This document shows positions 53,402-61,868 of a DNA stretch of 64,000 bases, one piece after another. The first letter of the stretch is position 1; every line of letters begins with the position of its first letter. Made by a program: the position numbers and the translations under genes. This stretch comes from Peribacillus simplex (GTDB lineage Bacteria; Bacillota; Bacilli; Bacillales; DSM-1321), in NCBI RefSeq assembly GCF_030123325.1, contig NZ_CP126106.1:2942001-3006000 (forward strand). Direction: 5' to 3'. Below the pieces are notes generated by a model, which saw nothing but the letters and a program-made list of their open reading frames with translations, did no database searches and was not told the origin of the DNA.

Positions 53402-54508
53402 CCTAAAACCTCCAGTATGTATATATAGTGATTTTTTTGTATATATCCCACCAAGTCGTTCAATGTTTATTTTATTGGGATTCGCTCCTATTGCTGAACT
53501 AGTTTCGGAAGGTCAACTTTATGTAGCGTTACTTGTTGGGGGAGCTTATCAAATCTTATAAAGAATATTTTTAACGATGTGGTTTGTTCAACTTTATAAA
53601 ATTAAAACGCTTTCAACAGGATTTGTTCAGCCCTTTAGCAAGTCATTTCGTGTTGTATTCAATTAAAATATGTTTTAATTAATTAACGCAATACCCTAAA
53701 CCCGCATTCCCAGTGGGGACTGTAGCTGATTAAATACTCTAGACTAATAAATTTCTCCTTTTCTGCACCCTACTAATACTTTAAATTTCCATACATGTTT
53801 AAGAGTATCGCCTCCTTATTAAGAAATAGTAACCCACAAACTTAGCTAACTGTTTTATAATATTATACACTTATTTTTATATGAATTAAGAATTTTCAGT
53901 TAATAATAATTGAAATTTTATCCTATTTCCATTACCTCAGAAGCATAAAAGTATTTACAAATAATTTCTATGCGCTAAATTGGTAAAAATCTCGTTTAAC
54001 TGTTTTGTAGTTTGTCCTCAACGGTCAAGTTACATGGAAAATCCCTCGAATCCTATGAAATTCATGTGCTTTTTGATTTCCTCTAATCTGTATTATGTAA
54101 ACTAAATTTATATGATGTGTACTTGTTTTATTACTGTTTTATGGGTGTGCGCAAGTTGGATGGATTTCTTGCACCGAATACGGTTATCCATAGTATACTC
54201 TTTAAAAGAAAATCATAAGAGAATCGTTCCTTTCTGGTTTGGGTCGTTGTGGAGACTCCTCTTACACCAGTTGGACCGATTCTTTTATTTTTTTACACTA
54301 AAATAAAAAAGCTCGAACTAAAAGGTACAATTATGTGCCTTTTGTGTCACTTTGACCGATAATTTGCGTATATTTTAAGTGTTATTCTGCACATCCAACT
54401 TTTAAAAAGCCAGCTAACTTCACATGAAGATTAGCTGCCCTTGTCAGTTTTTGAGCTAATACTGTAGCTTTGAAATTTGATCATAGATACCTCGTAAACC
54501 CATAAAAA
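53402..54508. other. Long intergenic region with probable relics
   Basis: At 53463-53561 the plus strand reads MFILLGFAPIAELVSEGQLY then VALLVGGAYQIL before a stop, resembling the last membrane helices of an MFS transporter. A 64-codon frame at 54112-54306 has no ribosome-binding site. Most of the region is AT-rich and featureless. Confidence 0.35.
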
Positions 54509-54549
54509 AAGAATCCATTTTGAAAAAAGATTGATCAAAATGGATTCTT
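54509..54549. terminator. Terminator-type hairpin
   Basis: AAGAATCCATTTTGA and TCAAAATGGATTCTT pair perfectly over 15 bases. On the minus strand it is followed by TTTTTTTATG. The transcript it ends is unclear. Between here and 55008 only short minus-strand frames occur (54728-54913, and a 17-codon frame after AAGGAGAGG), probably remnants. Confidence 0.75.
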
Positions 54550-55008
54550 CTCCTGCAGATTTAAGTTTGATTTTTATAAAAAAGTTTGATCATTTTCTAC
54601 CTATGTTGTTCAACAATCACACCCGTTGGTTGAATAGCCTGACTGGCGTTTTTATTTACTCTAACTCTCCTACAATAATAGTTTCTAGAATATTCAAGTA
54701 CCGATTCATTCCTCTCCTTATGTAATTTCAGTTGGTCGAATGATGATTGTAACGTTTCTCTATTTGCTTAATAAAATTATCTTTTACTTTAAATTGTGTA
54801 GTTGATGGTAACAGCTTGTACAAATTTTGCGAGTTATGAAGGATTTTAATGGATAAATGATATTTTAATTCCTGTGCAAAGAGTTGTAGTTGTTCGTATA
54901 ATGAAGCATCCATAATTTGATGATGCTCTAGCTAGAGCATTCATCGGTCCCCCTTTATTTAATCCTTGTCGAATTCGACGACGTAGTGCTTTGTCGGATA
55001 TGTTTCTT

Positions 55009-55905
55009 TTACTTTTGTTTCCAGGCGGAACGAGTAGCAGCCTCTTTCCATATTGCCCGGTTTTCATCGGTCGCTGGAGGCTCTGATTCTCCGAAGATGG
55101 CGCGTACCCAATGTCCGTCAGTTGGATTTGGCATGAGGATAAACTTGCTTCCATAGAGATCCTTATCCTGTTCCATCAGTTTGGCACGCTCGTCAACGTC
55201 CGTCACGTAATAAACTCGGCGGAAGTCGTTCAAGTTATCACCTAGATAGGAGATAACATTATAATTTTGAACGATCTCGTTTTGGCGGGTCTCCTTGTTT
55301 GATGTGTCTCTGAGAATTGTCAGGTGATTATCATCGACATACGGAAATTTAAGTTTCTTAAGTTGTGTCTTTGCATATTTGTAGGTTTTAGGTCCCTGAT
55401 CACGGCTCGAGACATAGAAAACCTCCACCCCTTTTTCCTTACAGTAATTAAAGAACTCCAGTGACCCCGGAGTGGGGACCATGTTATACGTTGGAATCCA
55501 CTTGTCCCAGATCCCATCTTCGAAGAAGTCCTTATTATTGTTAATAAGGTATCCCCAATAGTTGACTGGGCTAAGTATCGTATCATCCAAATCCGTGATA
55601 ACCGCTAATTGTTTATCGTCTGGCTTGTGGTTGGCAAGGGCAAGGTCAACTTGCATTCGGGCCATATTAAAGGATTGGTGATATAGCGCCTTGTACTCTG
55701 CGGCGGTCTGCTTCCACGCAACAGCCGTAGTCAGCATGTTGTTGAGTCCGTCTCCTGTAGAACCTTCGACGTTCGGTGCTTTTTCTTGCTGTGTCGGTGC
55801 GGCCTGTACTTGCATTGAACTCTGCTTGGAAGAGCCGAACACATAACCAACTGTTGTACTAAGAATAACGGTACTGGCCAGTAAGACCGAAAAGTGTCTT
55901 TTCAT
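55009..55905 (-). CDS. Secreted class C acid phosphatase / 5'-nucleotidase (P4 family)
   Basis: A 298-residue HAD-superfamily phosphatase of the e(P4)/OlpA class. Export signal at residues 1-25 without a lipobox Cys, so the enzyme is secreted or uncleaved-anchored rather than a lipoprotein as in Haemophilus P4. Catalytic motif ITDLDDTIL gives nucleophile D105 and acid/base D107; FYVSSRD (motif II), the Lys region KTQLKKLKFP and GDNLNDF (motif IV) are present. It dephosphorylates nucleoside monophosphates and other monoesters outside the cell. The start ATG is after GGGGGAT. Another frame over its 3' end is a shadow. Confidence 0.92.
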   Translation of the reverse strand: MKRHFSVLLASTVILSTTVGYVFGSSKQSSMQVQAAPTQQEKAPNVEGSTGDGLNNMLTTAVAWKQTAAEYKALYHQSFNMARMQVDLALANHKPDDKQLAVITDLDDTILSPVNYWGYLINNNKDFFEDGIWDKWIPTYNMVPTPGSLEFFNYCKEKGVEVFYVSSRDQGPKTYKYAKTQLKKLKFPYVDDNHLTILRDTSNKETRQNEIVQNYNVISYLGDNLNDFRRVYYVTDVDERAKLMEQDKDLYGSKFILMPNPTDGHWVRAIFGESEPPATDENRAIWKEAATRSAWKQK

Positions 55906-56083
55906 TCTCTTTATCCCCCTTGTTTCTTTTCTTCTTATAGCAGAAATTGCAATAAGAAGAAAATTTTAAAATAAAGTTCATAAAATTAAGAAAATTATTC
56001 AATTAACTTTTCTGTGAGCCCGCAGTCACACAATCTAGGTGGTTAAAATCCACCCTATAACTTTTTTATAAGTTTTTTAGTAA

Positions 56084-57520
56084 TCAAATCATCATTTTTT
56101 TATTCGATTGTAAATGCACTTCTTGTTTAGTTGAATGAAGTTGCTGATTCTTCTTTACTACGAAGTGATAATAGACATAACATCCTATGAAGAAACCTCC
56201 ACCGAAATATAGTGCCAGTCGTTGTTCAGGATCAAATGCCAGACTGAACATGACGATGCAATTCGTTAGTAAGGCGATGAGTGGAAGGATCGGATAGAGT
56301 GGTGTTTTAAATTTTAAATCCTCTACTTTTCCGCCTTCTCGGATGTACTTTCTTCTAAATGCTAGCTGTGATGCAGTTATGGCAATCCAGCCGATTTGTG
56401 CTCCTAATCCTGCAAGGGAGAGCAGCCAAACGAATACTGTTTCTGCAGCAAAGAAACCAGAAAGTAAAGATAAACACGTAATCGCAAGTGTGATAACTAG
56501 AGCGTTAAATGGAACTCCTCTATGATTTACTTTACCAAGCTTTGGACTTGCCATGCCTTCCCTAGATAGTGAGTAAAGCATGCGTGTCGCAGCATATAGG
56601 CCAGAGTTGGCAACTGATAAAAGAGCTGTAAGAATGATAAAGTTCATAATATCAGCAGAATATGGAACCCCGATACTATCTAGAACAACAACGAATGGAC
56701 TTTCAACAACTCCTGCTTCCTCCATTGGAATCATGCCCGCAAGGAGAAATACTGACAAAACGAAGAAGAAAAAAGTTCTCCATACGGTTTGCTTAATAGA
56801 CTTAGGAATCGTTTCTTCTGGGTTTTCACTTTCTCCAGCTGCGATACCAATTAATTCTGTTCCCTGGAATGAAAAATTTACAGCAATCATTGTAATTAGT
56901 AGTGCTGTTAACCCATTAGGAAGAAGACCCTCAGCGTAAAAATTAGATAAAAATGGTGCATCTTTTCCACTTTCTATATCAATAAAACCAAACATTGCAG
57001 CACCACCAACTGCGATAAACATTAAAATAGCTAATATTTTAATGGTCGAAAATAAAAACTCTGTCTCACCAAATGCTTTTGCAGATAATGCATTAAGCAG
57101 AAAGATCAATGTACCAAAGATTGCACACCACATCCAAACTGGTGATTCTGGAAACCACCTTTGCATTAGTTGACCAGCTGAGAGAAATTCAAGAGCAACT
57201 GTTACTGCCCATCCCAACCAGTAAAGCCATCCAATAGCAAAGCCTGTACCAGGACCGATAAATTTCGTCGTGTACGTCTGGAAAGAACCGGAAACAGGCA
57301 TAGCAACGGATAATTCACCAAGACAAAGCATCGTTAAATACATGATAACCCCCCCAACGATGTAAGAGAGGATTGCTCCAGTTGGCCCTGCTTGTTGGAT
57401 TGTATAACCGGAACCAAGGAAAAAGCCAGTCCCAATACATCCACCCAAAGAAATCATAAATAGATGTCTTGCCTTCATACTCCTTTTTAATTCATTTGCT
57501 TGATTTGCTTCTGATGTCAT
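56084..57520 (-). CDS. APC-superfamily amino-acid permease
   Basis: A 478-residue permease of the AAT (amino acid transporter) family with twelve predicted helices. The helix-1 substrate motif is GGCIGTGFFLGSG at about 27-39 and the family loop is GIAAGESENPEETIPKSI near 225. This is the group of RocE, LysP and GABA/proline permeases; substrate not assignable. No signal peptide; short hydrophilic termini. The start ATG at 57520 follows GGGAGAG. No operon partners. A weak inverted repeat (AGGTGG...CCACCT) lies downstream near 56037-56062. Confidence 0.88.
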   Translation of the reverse strand: MTSEANQANELKRSMKARHLFMISLGGCIGTGFFLGSGYTIQQAGPTGAILSYIVGGVIMYLTMLCLGELSVAMPVSGSFQTYTTKFIGPGTGFAIGWLYWLGWAVTVALEFLSAGQLMQRWFPESPVWMWCAIFGTLIFLLNALSAKAFGETEFLFSTIKILAILMFIAVGGAAMFGFIDIESGKDAPFLSNFYAEGLLPNGLTALLITMIAVNFSFQGTELIGIAAGESENPEETIPKSIKQTVWRTFFFFVLSVFLLAGMIPMEEAGVVESPFVVVLDSIGVPYSADIMNFIILTALLSVANSGLYAATRMLYSLSREGMASPKLGKVNHRGVPFNALVITLAITCLSLLSGFFAAETVFVWLLSLAGLGAQIGWIAITASQLAFRRKYIREGGKVEDLKFKTPLYPILPLIALLTNCIVMFSLAFDPEQRLALYFGGGFFIGCYVYYHFVVKKNQQLHSTKQEVHLQSNKKMMI

Positions 57521-57827
57521 TTAATTCTCTCCCTTAATGTATTAAATGCAAATTCATCATTCTATAATTAAAAAATTTTATTTAAATAGTGAATTTCCTC
57601 CTTTTCTAATTTTCCTTATTTTCAGTTATTTTTTAAGGCAATGTGCTTTTAGTTTAAGCTTTACTGTTTGGCCACTTAAGCTCGATCACTTTGTTAATTG
57701 CCTTAACAACATGTTAAAATGTCATTCTGACATATTTCTGACAGAAACGATTATGAAAACAAATAAATGAACATAGAAAAAAGCAACTTGAATCGGAAAC
57801 AGTCCTTTTCAAATCGCTTTTGGTCCT
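57521..57827. other. AT-rich intergenic region
   Basis: Contains the presumptive promoter of the permease gene, but no confident boxes were recognised; no gene or repeat seen. Confidence 0.3.
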
Positions 57828-58988
57828 TTAAAGTATTTTTATTAATTTCTTATAGTGCTTTTCAACTTTTAAAGAGGGTGTGCAGCCCATTTCTTTCATA
57901 AGATATTGGCTATGCTGCTGATATTGTCTGATGAGGGCTGGCTTGTCTTTACGTTTTTCGTAGATGTCCATAGCCAGGATACAAGCCTTTTCCTCATAGG
58001 GGAAAAAGCGCAATAGCTTATTCAGGTATTCCAATTCTTGTTCAATGGATTGGTTCTTATCAAAATAATCGATCAGCCGATATGCCAGTCGAATATACAT
58101 TTGGTTGATGCTTTCACTGTGGGCAGAACTCCAGATATAAGCTTTATTTTCAAAAAGCTCTCCACGGTAGTATGTTTCAGCTTTCATAAGCAACGACACT
58201 TCTTTTTCACTGTCAGGCTGTTGGTTGCTCCTTAACAAATCCGTGGATAATCTTACAAATTCCTGATAATCCAAGAGACATTCCTCTAGCTCCACCCAGT
58301 AGCCGTTACTATTGCTTTTAATCTGTAGTGGCACCTGCTCATTCGCAATTGTTTTCTTTAAGCGGTAAATGGAGGTATGGAGATTGGTTGTCGCCCTATT
58401 AGGGTCTAGGTTGGGCCAAAGCAAATCACAGAGCTTCCATTTGTCTACGGGTTTACCAAGGTGAATTACAAGATAAGCCAAGAGCTCCTCTACCTTTGCT
58501 GTCATCCAGTGTACCTTTTGATATGAATGTTTCCCGTAGACTTCAAAATCCCCAATACAAAGAATTCTTCCCTTATGCATGATTTCTTGAGCCTCATTTG
58601 CTGATTCAAGCCCCTGCTGGCTCGTGCGGTTCATGATTTTACGAACCACTCGATTCATTTCATGCGCATCAACAGGCTTCAAAATATAATCCAAGGCATT
58701 AACTTTAAAAGCTTCTATCGCATACTGGCTGTATGCTGTGACAAAAATTATATGCGTTTGCCCATGAATCGCCAAAATCTTTTCTGCCAATTCCAATCCA
58801 TTCATGTCTGGCATTTCAATGTCTACAAAAGCAACATCGGGTTTAATCTCACGAATTTTTTCAAGTGCCGTTTCAGGATGGGTAAATTGCTTGACCACTT
58901 CTAATTGGCCATTTTGATCAATGACTCGTTTTAGTAGAATATGGTTTGGTTGCTCGTCATCTATGGTTATCGCAATCAGCTTGGGCAA
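57828..58988 (-). CDS. Response regulator with SARP-type output (REC-wHTH-BTAD)
   Basis: A 386-residue regulator. Receiver domain 4-120: acidic pocket DDE (10-12), phosphoacceptor D56 in FVDIEMPDMNG, VTAYS near 83 and conserved Lys near 103 (ILKPVD). An OmpR-like winged helix (about 150-225, HWMTAKVEELLAYLVIH...SIYRLKK) and a bacterial transcriptional activator domain (230-386, helical TPR-like) follow, so it resembles SARP regulators fused to a receiver. The start is TTG at 58988, 9 nt after GAGGAGG, 26 nt after the kinase gene. It will be phosphorylated by that kinase; target genes are unknown, with the neighbouring transglycosylase-like gene or permease as candidates. Confidence 0.9.
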   Translation of the reverse strand: MPKLIAITIDDEQPNHILLKRVIDQNGQLEVVKQFTHPETALEKIREIKPDVAFVDIEMPDMNGLELAEKILAIHGQTHIIFVTAYSQYAIEAFKVNALDYILKPVDAHEMNRVVRKIMNRTSQQGLESANEAQEIMHKGRILCIGDFEVYGKHSYQKVHWMTAKVEELLAYLVIHLGKPVDKWKLCDLLWPNLDPNRATTNLHTSIYRLKKTIANEQVPLQIKSNSNGYWVELEECLLDYQEFVRLSTDLLRSNQQPDSEKEVSLLMKAETYYRGELFENKAYIWSSAHSESINQMYIRLAYRLIDYFDKNQSIEQELEYLNKLLRFFPYEEKACILAMDIYEKRKDKPALIRQYQQHSQYLMKEMGCTPSLKVEKHYKKLIKIL

Positions 58989-59014
58989 GGTAAATTTCCT
59001 CCTCAGTTATTTAA

Positions 59015-61372
59015 TCAGGTGTTTTCCTTGAGCGGTAAATATAAGGTGATAATCGTACCATGCTCTTCTCTGCTTTCTATGGTCAGTTTCTTGTCTACAA
59101 AATATCCCATCCTTTGATTGATGTTGGCAAGGCCTACTCCAAAAACGGTTTCCTTTCGAGACAAAATTTCTTTGATTTTTTGTTCCGACATCCCTACGCC
59201 ATCGTCTGTAACAGTGACTTTCATCAATTCGCCTTTTGGCTGGACGGAAAGCTTTACCGTGCCCCCCTGCGTCTTTTTCACAACCCCATGCCGGATTGCA
59301 TTCTCTACTAAAGGCTGTATTATCAATGGCATGATCTTTTGCTTTAAACAAGTTTCATCTATTTCGAAAATGGTTTGAAGTCGTTCTCCATATCTGGCTT
59401 GCTCAATATCAACATAGGATTTCACCAGCTCAATTTCACGTTGCAGCGTCACCAGCTCTTCACGGTTTTCGGTATTAAATACGATTCTTAGGTATTTGCT
59501 GAGACTGTTCAATAATTCTCCCGCTTTTTCCGAATCGGTATAGCAAAAGGCCATGATCGCGCTTAGCGCATTATATAAAAAGTGAGGTTTTATTTGCGAT
59601 TGCAAATAGGCCATTTCGTTTATCGCTACTTCCTTTTCGAGCTTTTTCGAAAACTTTTTGGTTCGAATAAACCCAAATACAAATAGCGATAAAACGATCA
59701 ATACAATCAGCAAGATGAAAGTGATTAGATTCCGATGTCTCTTTTGCGTGATATACCTGTTCCTAAGATCACTCTCACCAACTTTATACTTATCTACCAT
59801 TTCATTGGTATCAAAATAATTCATAGCCCGATTCATTATGCTTATTAAGGTATCCATCTCACGGGTCTGTTTAAAAAAATAGCAATAATATTTAGGTGAC
59901 TCTATAATGCGATAAACAGAAGTCAAATCAAAAAGCTCATTTTCATAAAAATCTTCCAAAAAGACATTTTCATTTTGAATGATATAGTCTATGTCCCCAT
60001 TTTTTAGTCCGCGATACATTTTACTATCACTATCAAAATATGTGATTTGTTCTTTAGGGATGATTGTCTCAATGAAATCTGTTATGGATGTTCCCTTCAC
60101 TATGCCTACTTTTTTATGAAGAAGTTCTTGCACGTATTTTATCTTTTTTGAGCTGTCTGCTTTAGCAATCACAGAATAATATGTGGCAACATAAGGTTGT
60201 GAAAAGAGACCGAATTTTTGTCTGGTTGGTGTAATGCTAATTGGAAACAGGAGGTCAATTTCCTTCTTTTTCACTTTATTAACCTTATCGGACCAACTGA
60301 GGTTTTCATCGCGTATGAAGCTATAGTTTAACCCAATGATGTCTGCAATGTTTTCAAAAAGATCGACGCTAGCTCCTGAATATTTACCTTTGGCTTCATC
60401 ATAAAAGGATAGGGGAGCAAAGTTGTCATCCACCATAACACGCACTTCTCCAATTGAACGTATAAAATCCTTTTCCTTTTCCGTCATAAAGAAGTGATTA
60501 TACAAATATGCTTTCCGCGTTTCTTTCTCATATTCTGTAACGATTGGGCCTATTGCACCGGAAATCGCTTTGTTCAGTATCGATAATAATAGAGGATTGG
60601 AGCTGCTAGTAAATACACGGTAGGTTTCATCGTTCCGAGAATCAGGAACCGGAAGCGCTAAGAGACCGCGATTAATAAAACTTCTGTAATTCTCAACATT
60701 TGAGTAAATAAAATCAATCTTATTACTCTTCAATGCATCATAAGCAACAGAAATATCTTTGTATGGATAATATTTTATGTCACTAAAATGATTCAGTGGT
60801 TGACTGTTTTCGTCTGTCATGTTTAGAATACCGATTTTTTTCCCTGCAAGTGTGTATCCAGTTGTATCATACGTTATTTTTTTATCATTCGAATAAAATA
60901 TGAAATTCATATTGATGCTAATGGGTTCACTAAGTAGGATATCAGGATAATCTACTGTACGGCTTTGGATTATTGGTGACAAATCCAAAGAGCCATTCGA
61001 TATTTTGTTGAAGACATCCTCTGAACTGCTCACTGCAACATAAGATAGCTTTACCCCTAACACATTTTCCAGGCCGGAGTAGAAGAGTTTATTTACCCCA
61101 TATTTATTTCCATTATTTCGAAATTCATAAAATCCCCCCATGAAATCAAGATTAATAGGAACTTTCAACCCTTTTTTCCTGACTTCATCAAGGTACTCTA
61201 TTTCTTCATCTGTGAATGGAATCGATTCGCTGGAAAAAGAGTCTGCAATGCTACTATATTTTTCATAGATTTCATCATATCTATTTTTGGAGGAGGATGC
61301 TTCTGCAACCGCGAAACCCGAAGTAAGAAGCCAAACCATAATCAAAAGTATGATCACTTTTTTTTCATTCAT
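59015..61372 (-). CDS. Sensor histidine kinase with two periplasmic-type binding domains
   Basis: A 785-residue kinase. Signal peptide 1-25, two consecutive extracellular SBP_bac_3-like (amino-acid-binding) domains (about 55-295 and 305-530; the second has VRVMVDDNFAPLSFYD), one membrane helix (548-568), a short coiled coil, and a LytS/YesM-type His_kinase domain with H597 in QSQIKPHFLYNALS. An HATPase_c with NAIRHGV and DDGVGMS follows. The extracellular part resembles BvgS-type Venus-flytrap sensors, so an amino acid or similar small ligand is expected. It is co-transcribed with the SARP-type response regulator. The start is the second ATG after AAGGGG. Confidence 0.9.
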   Translation of the reverse strand: MNEKKVIILLIMVWLLTSGFAVAEASSSKNRYDEIYEKYSSIADSFSSESIPFTDEEIEYLDEVRKKGLKVPINLDFMGGFYEFRNNGNKYGVNKLFYSGLENVLGVKLSYVAVSSSEDVFNKISNGSLDLSPIIQSRTVDYPDILLSEPISINMNFIFYSNDKKITYDTTGYTLAGKKIGILNMTDENSQPLNHFSDIKYYPYKDISVAYDALKSNKIDFIYSNVENYRSFINRGLLALPVPDSRNDETYRVFTSSSNPLLLSILNKAISGAIGPIVTEYEKETRKAYLYNHFFMTEKEKDFIRSIGEVRVMVDDNFAPLSFYDEAKGKYSGASVDLFENIADIIGLNYSFIRDENLSWSDKVNKVKKKEIDLLFPISITPTRQKFGLFSQPYVATYYSVIAKADSSKKIKYVQELLHKKVGIVKGTSITDFIETIIPKEQITYFDSDSKMYRGLKNGDIDYIIQNENVFLEDFYENELFDLTSVYRIIESPKYYCYFFKQTREMDTLISIMNRAMNYFDTNEMVDKYKVGESDLRNRYITQKRHRNLITFILLIVLIVLSLFVFGFIRTKKFSKKLEKEVAINEMAYLQSQIKPHFLYNALSAIMAFCYTDSEKAGELLNSLSKYLRIVFNTENREELVTLQREIELVKSYVDIEQARYGERLQTIFEIDETCLKQKIMPLIIQPLVENAIRHGVVKKTQGGTVKLSVQPKGELMKVTVTDDGVGMSEQKIKEILSRKETVFGVGLANINQRMGYFVDKKLTIESREEHGTIITLYLPLKENT

Positions 61373-61830
61373 TCATACAGCCCCTTATGTTGCGTTACTC
61401 CATTTCACGTAATTTTCACCCACACCGCTGCACCGATTCGAAAACTTGCGTTTTAGCCAAATCCTTGATTTTTAAAATAGTCAGTATCATGTGTAAACCG
61501 TACTTGTTTTTATAACCACTCTTATATACTGTCATTATCTTTTCCTATTAGTTCTCGAAAACTAAAAAGATTTCGTATATTTTGGTGATGCAGCGTATAG
61601 GTTTTTTCTTTTCCACCGCAACTATATTCATCAAATCAATCAGGGGAAACATCAAGCTGTTTTGCTAAATATTCTATCACCACTTTTGGGATATCTTGCT
61701 TTTTGCTGGAAGTACTTTAGTAATACAGCAAACCCTAAACGATTTGCTCTGTTTTATTCAAAAATATTTAGTTTATATAATACAGGTTATTCAAGTAAAC
61801 GATAAGAGAAATCTTACATTGACACTAAAA
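61373..61830. other. Intergenic region without a gene
   Basis: AT-rich. A 92-codon plus-strand frame (61696-61974) overlaps the terminator and 3' end of the next gene and is not credible. An AAATATTCTATCA (61669-61681) partly resembles the dispersed motif but lacks the AGGTT end. Confidence 0.35.
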
Positions 61831-61833
61831 AAA

Positions 61834-61858
61834 GCAGAGTCTATAAATCTACCTCTGC
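61834..61858 (-). terminator. Terminator of the repeat-protein gene
   Basis: GCAGAG and CTCTGC, extended imperfectly, form a hairpin followed on the minus strand by TTTTTTTAG. It begins 10 nt after the stop codon. Confidence 0.8.
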
Positions 61859-61868
61859 TCTTAAAATT

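Noticed and set aside
54846..55154. A 102-codon minus-strand frame containing SDKALRRRIRQGLNKGG
   Set aside because: The upstream half overlaps the acid phosphatase in another frame; the remainder might be a fragment but no start or family supports it.
61669..61681. Fifth copy of the dispersed 17-base motif
   Set aside because: Only AAATATTCTATCA matches; the conserved AGGTT end is missing.
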